60,454 nucleotides of DNA. It comes from Thermoplasmata archaeon. Its GTDB lineage: Archaea; Thermoplasmatota; Thermoplasmata; Lutacidiplasmatales; UBA184. The stretch covers positions 1-60,454 of the forward strand of contig JAJZYB010000009.1 of the NCBI GenBank assembly GCA_021806135.1. The letters are read 5' to 3'. A program made the translations under genes and the position numbers. How positions within the stretch are numbered: the first letter of the stretch is position 1; each line of letters starts with the position of its first letter. The notes beneath the pieces were generated by a model. That model worked only from the letters and a program-made list of their open reading frames with translations, had not been told where the DNA came from and did not search any database. Of the stretch, positions 40,578 through 48,710 are shown one piece after another.

Positions 40578-41408
40578 ATGCCGAGCCAGGGGGAAGCGGG
40601 CCGTCCCTTTCCCCGTTCGTCGGATCCCGGTCCCCCTTCCCTGGTCACCGTGATCCTCCCGACGTACAACGAACGGGAGGCGCTCCCGCCCCTGCTACGG
40701 GCCCTCGGGGAGATCCTCTCCCGCCAGGGGTTCCGCTCGGAGATCCTGGTGGTGGACGACGACTCTCCCGACGGGACCGCCGAGGTGGCCCGCTCGACCG
40801 CGCTCCCCGTGCCGTTGACCGTCCGGGTGCGTCGGGGGGAGCGCGGCCTGGCCTCGGCGATCCTCTTCGGGCTCCGGGAAGCCGGGGGGAGGGTGGCCGT
40901 GGTGATGGACGCGGACGGAAGCCACCCGGCGGTCACGGTGCTCCCGCTGGTGAAGGCGGTGGTGGAAGGAGGGGCGGAGATGGCCCTGGCCAGCCGGTAC
41001 ACGTCCGGCGGGGAGACCCGGGACTGGCCCCTGGGCCGGCGGTTGATCAGCCATGGTGCCACCTTCCTGGCGCGTCCGCTGACCTCCGCCCGTGACCCCA
41101 TGACCGGCTTCTTCGCCTTGGACCGGGCCATCCTGTCGCGGTCTCCTCTGGACCCGGTGGGATACAAGATCGCCCTCGAGATCCTCGTGCGCTCCCGGCC
41201 GGCCCCGATCCGGGAGGTCCCCTTCGTCTTCACGGAACGCAGCGTGGGTCGGAGCAAGATGGGGGCGCGGGAGATGGCGCGCTACCTGAGACACCTCGGT
41301 CGGCTCTACCGCTTCCGGATCCTCAACCGGCGGCCCCGGGGATCCGGCCGGGGGGGCCCTGGAGGCACGTCCCCCCGCCCGGTAGAGCGCCTGGACCCTC
41401 AGAGTTAA
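40578..41408 (+). CDS. GT2-family glycosyltransferase, dolichol-phosphate mannosyltransferase-like
   Basis: The product has 276 residues from ATG 40578. SLVTVILPTYNEREALPPLL begins the GT-A fold. VVDDDSPDGTAEVA and VVMDADGSHP carry the nucleotide- and metal-binding Asp residues, and LASRYTSGGETRDWPLGRR is the polyprenyl-phosphate-linked acceptor region of Dpm1-type enzymes. No C-terminal transmembrane domain is present, so it resembles the soluble Dpm1 class. It probably transfers a hexose from a sugar nucleotide to dolichyl phosphate for protein glycosylation, in keeping with the many sequon-rich surface proteins here. Confidence 0.88.
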   Translation: MPSQGEAGRPFPRSSDPGPPSLVTVILPTYNEREALPPLLRALGEILSRQGFRSEILVVDDDSPDGTAEVARSTALPVPLTVRVRRGERGLASAILFGLREAGGRVAVVMDADGSHPAVTVLPLVKAVVEGGAEMALASRYTSGGETRDWPLGRRLISHGATFLARPLTSARDPMTGFFALDRAILSRSPLDPVGYKIALEILVRSRPAPIREVPFVFTERSVGRSKMGAREMARYLRHLGRLYRFRILNRRPRGSGRGGPGGTSPRPVERLDPQS

Positions 41409-41434
41409 GACCCGGCAGCGGTCCAGGGGGATCG

Positions 41435-41671
41435 ATGGCCTCGCAGACCCGGCGCCGTTCCTCGTGGCTGCCTTGGTGGCTGGACCCGTACTCGGACAAC
41501 TTCGTGGCCTTCGGCGTCCTCTTCACCCTGCTCATGGTCCTCATCCTCGGCGGGCTCTGGCTCCTCCGGGTCCTTATCGTGGGACCGAACGCCGGAGCGC
41601 ATCCGGTCACCCCTCCCTCGTCCCCGAGCTTCCCCCAGGTGCTCCTCTCGCTCGCCACCTCGCTGCTCTGA
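41435..41671 (+). CDS. Small single-pass membrane protein
   Basis: The product has 78 residues: a basic Trp-rich start (RRRSSWLPWWLDPYSDN), one helix (FGVLFTLLMVLILGGLWLLRVLIV) and a short Pro/Ser-rich tail. AGTTAAGA at 41403-41410 is about 28 nt before the ATG, as expected for a leaderless promoter. It follows the glycosyltransferase by 26 nt and may be linked to it. Unknown family. Confidence 0.6.
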   Translation: MASQTRRRSSWLPWWLDPYSDNFVAFGVLFTLLMVLILGGLWLLRVLIVGPNAGAHPVTPPSSPSFPQVLLSLATSLL

Positions 41672-41740
41672 GGCTGGGGAGAGGGACCCGTCTCCGTTCG
41701 TTGGGGAGGGGCCAGTCCGGGCCCTCCCCCGAGGGTCCTG

Positions 41741-41750
41741 GTTTAGGTAG
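41741..41750 (+). promoter_or_regulatory. TATA box for the LURP-one/scramblase-like gene
   Basis: GTTTAGGTAG at 41741-41750 is about 26 nt before the ATG at 41771. This makes 41771 the probable start rather than the in-frame start codon at 41750, which lies at the edge of the TATA element. Confidence 0.55.
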
Positions 41751-41770
41751 TGGCCCGTCCTGGGGTCAAC

Positions 41771-42391
41771 ATGGTCCAGGGCCCATCTTCACTGAGTCCG
41801 ATCGTCCAGGCGCTCTCCGGGCAACAGACCCTTCTGATGAAGATGCGTATCCTTTCCTTCGGGAAGTATTACGACGTGATGGACCTGAACCAGACGGTCC
41901 TGATGACCATCGGGCTGGATGCCGGCCAGAACGTGAAGGGGCAGTTGTTGGGAGCTGCGGTCGGCAGCTTCGCAGGGGGATATGTTGGACGCTGGATGAC
42001 CCGACGGCAGGAATACGTCTACGAAGTGAAGGACCCCCAGGGGAATCTCTTCCTCGAGATCCGTAAAGGGCTCGGGGGGAACACGGCCACTTTCGAGGTG
42101 GTGGAGATGGTCACCCAGGCCCCCGTCGGGCGGATCGACATGCGGCGGAGCCTGATCGGAGGTCTCCAGGCCACCTGGGTGGCCCCGACCGGACAGGCCT
42201 ATCTGAACACCCGCGGGAACATCCTCCGCCGTCAGTACGAGATCCTGGGCCCACAGGGGGAGAGCTTCGGCCGGGTCCGCCACAACGTCCTGGCCATCCG
42301 GGACGTCTGGCAGCTCGAACTCGACCCTCGGGTGAACCATCTGTATTCCGCCCTTTTCGCCACGATCCTCGATTTCGAAAAGAAGATGTAA
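41771..42391 (+). CDS. LURP-one-related/scramblase-fold protein
   Basis: The product has 206 residues. The order of strands (LLMKMRILSFGKYYDVMDLN, YVYEVKDPQGNLFLEIRKGL, RRQYEILGPQGESFGRVRHN and a terminal helix LYSALFATILDFEKKM) is that of the Tubby-C-terminal-like beta barrel with a buried hydrophobic helix shared by LURP-one and phospholipid scramblases. A glycine-rich GAAVGSFAGGYVGRWMTRR segment could touch the membrane. The archaeal function is unknown. Confidence is moderate in the fold, low in a role. Confidence 0.65.
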   Translation: MVQGPSSLSPIVQALSGQQTLLMKMRILSFGKYYDVMDLNQTVLMTIGLDAGQNVKGQLLGAAVGSFAGGYVGRWMTRRQEYVYEVKDPQGNLFLEIRKGLGGNTATFEVVEMVTQAPVGRIDMRRSLIGGLQATWVAPTGQAYLNTRGNILRRQYEILGPQGESFGRVRHNVLAIRDVWQLELDPRVNHLYSALFATILDFEKKM

Positions 42392-42643
42392 CGCGGTGGG
42401 CTCGCCCGTTCCCCGGCCGAGGGAAGACCCTCCCCCGGGGCGATCCGCTCCCGGGCCGGTGGCGAAGCGGCGAGTGGAGCGGCAACTCGGAGCGAAGGCC
42501 GGGGGGTTGGACCCGTGCGTAACCGGGACGGGTCCCGGTCCTTCCGGGGTGGGCCGGTCCCGGTCCTCGCGTTGCCAGGGTGCGCGTGGGTGCCGGTATA
42601 ACGCTAGATGCGCGGGACCCACCCCGTGAAGCGGGTGGAAATC
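42392..42643. other. Intergenic region with a 6-bp hairpin near the LysE stop
   Basis: This 252-bp stretch contains no convincing gene. CCACCC (42619-42624) pairs with GGGTGG (42633-42638) across an 8-nt loop, 5 nt downstream of the LysE stop, so it may terminate that minus-strand transcript. Such a hairpin could also be a relic IS200/IS605 end, since a tnpA fragment lies 650 bp away. A GTATAAC element near 42597 has no obvious gene to serve on the plus strand. Confidence 0.35.
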
Positions 42644-43228
42644 CTAGGCAAAGGCCAGATAGAGGAGAAAGAGGGCGAAGGCCGCCAGGAGCAACATCGA
42701 AGCCATGGCGAGACCCTCGGAGGCCCGCGGGTGCCGCTTAAGGACCCGGTGCAAGCCCAGGGGGAACGTGAGGATCCAGAGCGCGATGGCGGCGAAGAGT
42801 CCGCCGAGCAGGAGGGCTCCCCCGGAACCGACCAGCGCCAGGCCGGCGGTGAGCCACCACAGGATCTGGAAGGGATTGCCGATCCCGAGCACGAGGCCGG
42901 CGAGGTAGGCTCTGCCCCTTCCCGACGGACCGGCGGCGGTCTGGTGCCGCTGCCGGAAGAGACGGTAGGCGAAGAGGAAGAGGACCCCCGCCCCGATGAG
43001 ATCGATCTCTCGGGAGTAGGGGCCGAGAAGCGCGGAGGCTCCCAGGCCCAGGACCACGGAAGCGAGGATGAGGTCCGCCGTCATGGCCCCCGCTCCCGTG
43101 AGGATCCCGGCACGGAGGCCCCGCCGGGCGGTCTGGGCGGCGATGAGACCGTTCATCGGCCCCGGGGGGATCACCAGGGTGAGACCGAGGGCGATGCCGG
43201 CCAGGAGGACCTCCGGTCCTCCCGTCAC
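42644..43228 (-). CDS. LysE-family amino acid/metabolite exporter
   Basis: From the GTG at 43228 the product has 194 residues, the usual LysE/RhtB length. Helix 1 reads EVLLAGIALGLTLVIPPGPM, ending in the conserved PPGPMN motif. AARRGLRAG-like TARRGLRAGILTGAGAMTAD and LAGLVLGIGNPFQILWW, with a conserved NP, follow. Six helices are predicted. The frame is open to 43348, and an ATG at 43294 is possible but would overlap the tnpA fragment and add a charged non-membrane extension. Exported compound unknown. Confidence 0.82.
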   Translation of the reverse strand: MTGGPEVLLAGIALGLTLVIPPGPMNGLIAAQTARRGLRAGILTGAGAMTADLILASVVLGLGASALLGPYSREIDLIGAGVLFLFAYRLFRQRHQTAAGPSGRGRAYLAGLVLGIGNPFQILWWLTAGLALVGSGGALLLGGLFAAIALWILTFPLGLHRVLKRHPRASEGLAMASMLLLAAFALFLLYLAFA

Positions 43229-43290
43229 GGAGGGAACCCTCGCCGAGGAACGGTCCCGGTCATGACTTTTTCCGGAACGCAGTCCGTCAT

Positions 43291-43671
43291 TCATAATTCC
43301 TCGGCGGGCGGAGGCCCCCGAACTTGTTGGGGGGAGGAAGCCCGCCACCCCTTAGGCCTCCCCACGGCGCGGGCTTTCTGGTCCCGTACATACTTCGCGA
43401 CGGTCTCCTCGGAAACCTGGCCTACCGATCCCACGTAGTAGCTCGGACTCCAGAGGTGTCCATGACGGAGAGTCGCCCTCAACCCCGGATGCTGTGGGAA
43501 CATGACCTGCCCGGTCGTACCCTTCAGCACTTTCACGATGCCGGTGGGCGACTCCGTCGGTGGTACACCGATGAAAGGATGGGTGTGATCAGGCATCACC
43601 TCCAACTCCTTGACCTCCCGGCCCCGAGCTTGGGCGATCGATCGAATGGCCACCCTGAGGCTACTCCGCAC
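43291..43671 (-). pseudogene. tnpA: IS200/IS605 TnpA (Y1 HUH transposase), N-terminally truncated
   Basis: The product has 126 residues. KELEVMPDHTHPFIG contains the HUH pair (His-Thr-His), GHLWSPSYYVGSVGQVSEET is the family signature, and KYVRDQKAR holds the nucleophilic Tyr region. Family members have about 45 more residues at the N-terminus (the KYRR-containing strand). In this frame a stop codon lies about 40 codons upstream and no start is found before GTG 43671. The C-terminal tail is unlike known TnpA. No tnpB or intact ends are seen, so this is a relic. Confidence 0.75.
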
Positions 43672-43734
43672 TTCCTCTGGTACTCGCGGGGTTCGGGGCC
43701 ATGGGAGTTGGCCTTTCCCCGGAGTACGTGAACC

Positions 43735-44046
43735 TCACCGTCCACTGCCTCGGCGGGAGTGGCCCTCCGCTTTGCGAACCTGGGGGTCCTGGCGGTCGGG
43801 ACCGCCTGGCTGCGCCTTCCCCGGGGTCTGGCGTGGGGAACATACTCGATCGCCTCGGGGCTTGTGGGTCTCCTCGCGCTGGTGCTCTTCGAACGGAAGG
43901 CCCACGGTCCGCTCTACGGGGGAGGGATGGAGCGGTTGGTGGTCGCCCCCGTGCACCTCTGGGCGGTCCTGCTCGGAGCGGCGGTCCTATGGAAGGATGG
44001 CTTTCTCTCCCCCGAAGCGGTCCCGAAGGACCCGGCTCTCGGGTAG
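43735..44046 (+). pseudogene. C-terminal fragment of a DUF998-like membrane protein
   Basis: The frame gives ASAGVALRFANLGVLAVGTA, WGTYSIASGLVGLLALVLFE and GGGMERLVVAPVHLWAVLLG, the pattern of the last helices in DUF998-type proteins. The N-terminal helices are absent, and an in-frame TGA lies just upstream at about 43729. It lies next to the IS200 fragment, whose arrival may have cut the gene. A short new gene starting at GTG 43759 cannot be ruled out. Confidence 0.4.
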
Positions 44047-44158
44047 GCGGTGGGGAACGACGCCAGGAAGCTCGGCGTCACCGATCGCTGGCGTCCCGCG
44101 GGACACGCCGGTCCTTCCCACCCCCATCGCCCGTGGGTGCCTGGCGTTCCTCGGTCCG

Positions 44159-44623
44159 TCAGGGTTCCCAGCCACGCTCGGAGCACTCCTGCTCCACGGC
44201 GTGGCGGAGGTACTTCAGGGCGGGCTCGGCGAGCCGGTCGAGATGGAGGAGGAGGTAGGAGAGGTAGACCCTCTCGAGCTCCAAGGCCTGGGAAGCTCCC
44301 TGCCGGTCTTGTGGCGCGGAGGTGGGGTGATGCTTGGCGCTGGTAGGCCCCGGACCCCCTCGTCGTCCAGACCTCGTTTCGTCTCCCTCGGGGTGTAGCG
44401 GTCGCGGAAGGGGGAGGGTCGGGGGTGTGTCGTTCCCGAGACCTCCCGGGAGGAAGGCTGGGAGCCCGAGACGGGCTGAAGAGGTGGAGCGAGGAACGAT
44501 GCCCACCGGGTCCTGCACGTTCGAGATGGGTTGCCCCGTCACCTGCTCGACGATCTTGCGGACGGACCATGGGGTGGCCCTCCGGGGGGGCGTGGGGTGG
44601 AGGCCGGGGGAAGTGTCGGACAT
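44159..44623 (-). CDS. Hypothetical protein behind a palindromic operator
   Basis: The product has 154 residues. The N-terminal part (SVRKIVEQVTGQPISNVQDP) and the C-terminal helix (LERVYLSYLLLHLDRLAEPA) look like real folded protein, joined by a Pro/Gly-rich middle. No family is recognised. The main evidence for a gene is the promoter: TTTATG (44651-44656, minus strand) about 31 nt before the ATG, and an 18-bp palindrome over the start codon. A self-regulating DNA-binding protein is one possibility. Confidence 0.5.
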   Translation of the reverse strand: MSDTSPGLHPTPPRRATPWSVRKIVEQVTGQPISNVQDPVGIVPRSTSSARLGLPAFLPGGLGNDTPPTLPLPRPLHPEGDETRSGRRGGPGPTSAKHHPTSAPQDRQGASQALELERVYLSYLLLHLDRLAEPALKYLRHAVEQECSERGWEP

Positions 44624-44632
44624 GTGTCCGAC
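44615..44632. promoter_or_regulatory. Palindromic operator over the start codon
   Basis: GTCGGACA and TGTCCGAC are exact inverted 8-mers separated by 2 bp. The palindrome contains the ATG of the minus-strand gene and covers its likely transcription start, so a bound protein would block initiation. The TATA element (44651-44656) is 20-30 bp upstream. Confidence 0.55.
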
Positions 44633-44706
44633 GTTCTCTCCGAGGCCCTACATAAACCCCGGCGGTCCAGCGGAATCCTCCGGCCAGACGGACTTCCGCC
44701 GAGGGT

Positions 44707-46365
44707 CTATCCCGCCCCGGAAGTCCGCTCCCCTGCGAAGGCGCTCCCGAGGAACCGGTCCTCCTCCGCCGAGGCGATCACCCGGACCGGGAGCGCGGTC
44801 TCCCCGGTCAGCAAGAGCCCACCGGACCAGCCCTGCTCCCGAGGCAGCGGAGCCCCCTTGATCAGCGTGATCTCCTCCTCCCGGAGCGGAAAGAGCGCCT
44901 TCAGCCCCCGGCCCCCGTCCTTCAACCGGAGCAGGAGGAGGAAGTCCACGTTCATCAGGATGGAACGTCCCGCGGGAGAGCCAAGGAAGTCGGCCGGGTT
45001 CTGGCTGAGAAGTTCCAGGCCCGCCCGGTAGTGCCGGACATGACGGACCAGGTGATCGAGGAACCCCGCCGTACTGCCGGAAGCCATCAGGTAGTGCGCC
45101 TCGTCCACCACCACGAGCTTCTCTCCCGGGCGGCGACGGAGCTCCCCCTCCACGAAGTCCAGCGTCAGGGTGAGGAAGAAGGGGAGCTCTCCCGGGGAGA
45201 CCGCGGAAAGGTCGAACGCGCAGAGCTTGGCGGAGAGGTCCAGGGAGGTGGGCCGGTCGAGCTCTGAGAGCGATCCCCCCACGGCCCGGGAGAGCAGGCG
45301 CAGGAGCCGGTGGCCGGCCGTCAGCTCCGCTTCGAGGGCGGCGAGGAGATCGCTGAGGCAGGGGACCTTCCCCTGCCCCCTCTCGTAGAGCCGTCCCAGC
45401 GCCACGTCGAGACACGCGACCTCTTCGTCCCGGAGCGATGGGAAGAGGCTCCGCCAGAGCACCCCGACCGTGGCCATCTTTCTGCGTCGATCCCCCCCGG
45501 TCGTGGCCGGGTCCAAGGGGTTCATGGAGGAACCGGAGCTTCCAGGGGCGAGCACGACCCCTCCCAGCGTCTCCAGGACGCGGGCCAGCCCGCCGAGCGG
45601 GTCCAGGACGAAGACCGAGAGCCCGGGGTGGGCCCAGCGGCTTCGCAGGATCCCGAGGGCGGAGGCGTAGCTCTTCCCGCTGCCGGTTTCCCCGAACAGC
45701 GCCGAAGAGTGGTGGGGATGCCGGAAGCGGTCATGGTAGATGGGCGTGCCGTGGAAGGCGTGGGCCCCGAGGAGCGGGCCTCCCGGGTCGGGGCTGGGAT
45801 CCTCCCAGAGGGGAAGGAGCGCGGCCAGGCCCTCCTCCTCCAGACGGTGGAACCACTCCGACGGGGCCGGGGCCCCGGGACAGAGGCTCCAGAAGGTCGG
45901 AAGGGCCCTCCACCGGGACCGCCAGGTCCGGACCCCGATCCCCTCCAGTTCGCGGACGGTGTCCTGAAGTGTCGGTCCGCCTAAGCGCAGCCCTTCCCAC
46001 TGACGCATGCCCACGAGGACGTCCCAGAGCCGGGTGGACCGGCGCAGCAGCTCCTCCTCGAGCCGTCGGCACCCTTCCGCGGCCTGGAGGAGAGGAGGGG
46101 CCCGGGGGTCCCTTTCCCCGCGCAGGCTCTCCAGGTCGGACTCCAGATGGGTCCGATCCTCCCGCAGGTCCCGTAGGCCCTCCTCCAGCGCGACCGGCCG
46201 GAGCCTGAGGAGGGTGTCGAGCGGCGCATCCGTCCGGCCCAGGGGGGGCAAGCCGGGGACCCCCACCACCGTGGGGAACCGCCGGAGGAGCCGGACCTTC
46301 CACGAGCCGTGGGGGCCCTCGATCCCCTCAGTCCCCTCGTGCCAGCGCCGCATCCGCCCGGTCAC
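44707..46365 (-). CDS. VirB4-like type IV secretion ATPase (CedB/TraC type)
   Basis: The product has 552 residues, starting at a GTG whose GTGA overlaps the stop of the previous gene. Residues 1-200 are a charged, partly coiled region (ALEEGLRDLREDRTHLESDL) that resembles the second half of VirB4 N-terminal domains. The ATPase core has Walker A FGETGSGKSYAS near residue 220, SVFVLDPLGGLA, Walker B KLVVVDEAHYLM near residue 417, and LLSQNPADFLGS, the sensor region of VirB4/HerA proteins. VirB4 ATPases power assembly and substrate transfer in conjugation. It is the last gene of the six-gene unit and is shorter than a full VirB4 (about 800), because the first part seems to be on another gene. 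Confidence 0.8.
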   Translation of the reverse strand: MTGRMRRWHEGTEGIEGPHGSWKVRLLRRFPTVVGVPGLPPLGRTDAPLDTLLRLRPVALEEGLRDLREDRTHLESDLESLRGERDPRAPPLLQAAEGCRRLEEELLRRSTRLWDVLVGMRQWEGLRLGGPTLQDTVRELEGIGVRTWRSRWRALPTFWSLCPGAPAPSEWFHRLEEEGLAALLPLWEDPSPDPGGPLLGAHAFHGTPIYHDRFRHPHHSSALFGETGSGKSYASALGILRSRWAHPGLSVFVLDPLGGLARVLETLGGVVLAPGSSGSSMNPLDPATTGGDRRRKMATVGVLWRSLFPSLRDEEVACLDVALGRLYERGQGKVPCLSDLLAALEAELTAGHRLLRLLSRAVGGSLSELDRPTSLDLSAKLCAFDLSAVSPGELPFFLTLTLDFVEGELRRRPGEKLVVVDEAHYLMASGSTAGFLDHLVRHVRHYRAGLELLSQNPADFLGSPAGRSILMNVDFLLLLRLKDGGRGLKALFPLREEEITLIKGAPLPREQGWSGGLLLTGETALPVRVIASAEEDRFLGSAFAGERTSGAG

Positions 46366-46778
46366 GCTCCCGCTCCACCCCCGCTCCGGAAGGGCGACCC
46401 GGGGGCAAGGGCCCAGGCGACGGCCGCGGAGAGGAGGGCCAAGAGCAGGTCCCGGAGGGAGAACGGCAACGGTTGGAGGGTCTCCAGGAAGATCCCGAAA
46501 CCGGCGACCCCTGCGACCAGGGAGGGGGCCCAGGAGACCAAGGCCGAACCTTCGGCCCTGGGGGCCCTCGGGACCCCCGCGGAAGTTTCCACCGAACCCG
46601 CAAGCAGAAGGAACCAGACCACCAGCACCAGGGACGGGGTGGATCCCGGATCGACTCCATAAGCTCCCAGGGCGGCCGAGAGGAGCGTCACCGCCACGGC
46701 ATAGGGGGCCCATCCTGCGAGGCCCGGGCTGCGGCGGAGACGGGGGAGGAACCGCCGGTGCCCTCCGCCCGCCGTCAC
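46362..46778 (-). CDS. Small multi-pass membrane protein of the secretion operon
   Basis: The product has 138 residues from a GTG at 46778. Four hydrophobic segments are visible: YAVAVTLLSAALGAYG, SLVLVVWFLLLAGSV, LVSWAPSLVAGVAGFGIFLE and LRDLLLALLSAAVAWAL. A basic N-terminus (RRFLPRLRRS) precedes them. No family is recognised. The start overlaps the upstream stop (GTGA) and the stop overlaps the VirB4 start (GTGA), so it is locked between the PrgI-like protein and the ATPase and probably belongs to the inner-membrane platform. Confidence 0.7.
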   Translation of the reverse strand: MTAGGGHRRFLPRLRRSPGLAGWAPYAVAVTLLSAALGAYGVDPGSTPSLVLVVWFLLLAGSVETSAGVPRAPRAEGSALVSWAPSLVAGVAGFGIFLETLQPLPFSLRDLLLALLSAAVAWALAPGSPFRSGGGAGA

Positions 46779-47494
46779 CCGGGGCCGGTGATGGCCCGGG
46801 CCACCCGTTGGAGCTCCCTCCCCCGGACCCGGTTCCAGGACGGGGGTGGGCGGACCGGCCCGGCCCCCTCCCCCGGGGCCGCCTCCACCAGCACCCGGGC
46901 GGGAAGGAGGAGGAAGAGACGGGTCCGGTACCGGCCCCGGCGGAGTTCCTCCTGGAGCCTTCGGTAGGCGAGGTAGGGGGCCTGTTCCTTCGGCGCTGGG
47001 GAGGGTTCGACGGGGGGTTGTGGCCACGGGAACGCCAGCCTCACGAGGAAGACCTCCCCGGCCGTGCCGGGCAGGAGGCGGAGGAGAGCACGGGACTCCT
47101 GCAGGAGCACCTCGGGATCCCTCCCGAAGACCGGTCTCGGGGAGAGCTCCCATGCGGCCCAGAGCCCGCCTCCGGCATCGCGGATCAGGTCCCCCCGAGC
47201 ATGAAGCGGGAGGCTCCCGTCGTCCCCCTCCCGCGCGAGGAGCGCCCGACGAAGGTGGAAGCGGAGGGCATCGACCGCCAGGTCCCAGAGGCTCTCGCCG
47301 TCGACCTGAAGCAAGCTCAGGGCAGTGGCGACGCCCGCGAGGAGAAGGCCGGCGAGAGGGCTGACCGCCACCGCGACGAGCAGCCCCACGGTCCCGGCGA
47401 GGAGGGTCCGGAGCATCTGTCGGTTCCCGGAAAACGGCCCCAGGGCCATCCGATGTCCCTGGCGTTCGGGGAGCGGGATCGCGAGATCGCCCAT
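46775..47494 (-). CDS. PrgI/VirB3-like membrane protein fused to a VirB4 N-terminal-like domain
   Basis: The product has 239 residues from ATG 47494. Residues 1-95 fit the PrgI/VirB3 plan: a short amphipathic start (GDLAIPLPERQGHRMALGPF), a helical hairpin (LLAGTVGLLVAVAVSPLAGL, LLAGVATALSLLQ) and the closing DLAVDALRFHLRR. In PrgI this precedes VirB4. Here residues 100-239 contain a strand-helix series (LWAAWELSPRPVFGRDPEVL, LAYRRLQEELRRGRYRTRLF) like the first domain of VirB4. The first part of VirB4 therefore seems to be attached to PrgI rather than to the ATPase. A start further upstream is open but not coding in character. Confidence 0.65.
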   Translation of the reverse strand: MGDLAIPLPERQGHRMALGPFSGNRQMLRTLLAGTVGLLVAVAVSPLAGLLLAGVATALSLLQVDGESLWDLAVDALRFHLRRALLAREGDDGSLPLHARGDLIRDAGGGLWAAWELSPRPVFGRDPEVLLQESRALLRLLPGTAGEVFLVRLAFPWPQPPVEPSPAPKEQAPYLAYRRLQEELRRGRYRTRLFLLLPARVLVEAAPGEGAGPVRPPPSWNRVRGRELQRVARAITGPG

Positions 47495-47522
47495 GGTCCA
47501 TGGTCCTTCCCCCGCGGGAGCC

Positions 47523-48698
47523 TCAGCCCGAGGCCGGGCCGCGGGGGACGGATGGTGTCCAGCGGGCCGGTGGCCGGCTCCTTGGGGCGGCTCCTCCCCC
47601 TCCCGTCCCCCCACCGGTGAACTGGTGCGAGGAGCTCGCGGCTCCCCCCAGGTGCCGGGCAAGCGCGCCGATCCCCTCGCCCACCCCCCAGACCACGGCG
47701 CTCGCGGGACCCAGGGTGGCCGAGGGCCACGGGGCGGTGAGCCGGGCGGCGGTCGCCGCCCCCTTTCCGGCACCGGCCGAACGGGAGGCCCGGAAGCTCC
47801 GGGCCCCGTGTTGCAGCCACCCTCCCCCGGCCTCGGTGGGGGCCCGGGGCGCCTGGGAGAGGCCGCCGGCGATGAAACCGGACGGGGCGGGCGCGCCGAG
47901 AGCCCCCGTGAGGCCGGCTCCGGCAGAGGCGAGCAGGGCCGGCATCCCCAGGGCGACGCCGAAGAGGGCCAGGACCAGCACGACGCTCTGGGAGCCCACC
48001 GCCAAGGCCAGGGGGACGATGAGGAAGCAAGGCAGGAAGACCATCTCCACGAAGAGCCTCCACGCCCGGCGGGCGAGGGAAGCGGCGAAGGGCCAGGGCC
48101 AGAGCAACGTGAAGAGGGGCAGGAGCACGAGAAGCACGCCGATCAAGGCGTCCCTCAGGGCCACCAGGTAGGCCAACAGGAGGGTGAGGAGGAGCAGGGC
48201 GATCTCTCCAATGAGGGCCAGGAGGCCGTTGCCCCAGGCGATGTTGAGCCCGGCCGGGCCGACCAGGTTGTAGTAGTTCTGCCAGGCCCCTCCCCCGTAG
48301 GTGTAGAAGATCGGGTAGACGGCCGAGCCGAAGGTGAAGACCAGTTCGGCGAGCGGTACGGCGAGGTTGGCGAGGAGCACGCCGAGCACCAGCCGGGGGG
48401 CCAGGTCCGGAGAGCGTCGCGCGAGGGAGGGCAGGACCGCGCGCAGCAGGTAGAGGAGCCCCACGCCCACGATGACGAGGACGGCGAGGGGGTCCACCAG
48501 GTTCACCAGGAGGTAGCCGCTGAACGCCTGGGCCTGGGCAAAGAGCCCCGGAGAGGACCAGGAGGCGAAGACCGCCTGGGGGGCCATCTCCGGGACGAAG
48601 ATCCCACCATAGGTGGGCTCCACCACCAGGCTCACCGCTGCCGACAGGGTCCCGAAGAGGGCGAAGAGCAACGCCTTGATGATCACCCCGAGGCCCAT
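47523..48698 (-). CDS. VirB6/TrbL-like polytopic membrane protein (CedA-like)
   Basis: The product has 391 residues. Seven or eight hydrophobic helices occupy residues 1-270 (VIIKALLFALFGTLSAAVSL, LAVLVIVGVGLLYLLRAVLP, ALIGEIALLLLTLLLAYLVA, MVFLPCFLIVPLALAVGSQ). The rest is a soluble tail rich in Gly, Ala, Ser and Arg. This matches VirB6/TrbL-type channel proteins and archaeal CedA in layout. It starts 12 nt after the VirB2-like gene stop, behind a good Shine-Dalgarno (ACAGGAGGAACCC before ATG). It would form the inner-membrane channel with VirB4. Confidence 0.7.
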   Translation of the reverse strand: MGLGVIIKALLFALFGTLSAAVSLVVEPTYGGIFVPEMAPQAVFASWSSPGLFAQAQAFSGYLLVNLVDPLAVLVIVGVGLLYLLRAVLPSLARRSPDLAPRLVLGVLLANLAVPLAELVFTFGSAVYPIFYTYGGGAWQNYYNLVGPAGLNIAWGNGLLALIGEIALLLLTLLLAYLVALRDALIGVLLVLLPLFTLLWPWPFAASLARRAWRLFVEMVFLPCFLIVPLALAVGSQSVVLVLALFGVALGMPALLASAGAGLTGALGAPAPSGFIAGGLSQAPRAPTEAGGGWLQHGARSFRASRSAGAGKGAATAARLTAPWPSATLGPASAVVWGVGEGIGALARHLGGAASSSHQFTGGGTGGGGAAPRSRPPARWTPSVPRGPASG

Positions 48699-48710
48699 GG
48701 GTTCCTCCTG

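Noticed and set aside
42608-43438. A plus-strand gene starting behind the GTATAAC element
   Set aside because: It is antisense to LysE, and the product is Gly/Glu/Arg-rich without structure.
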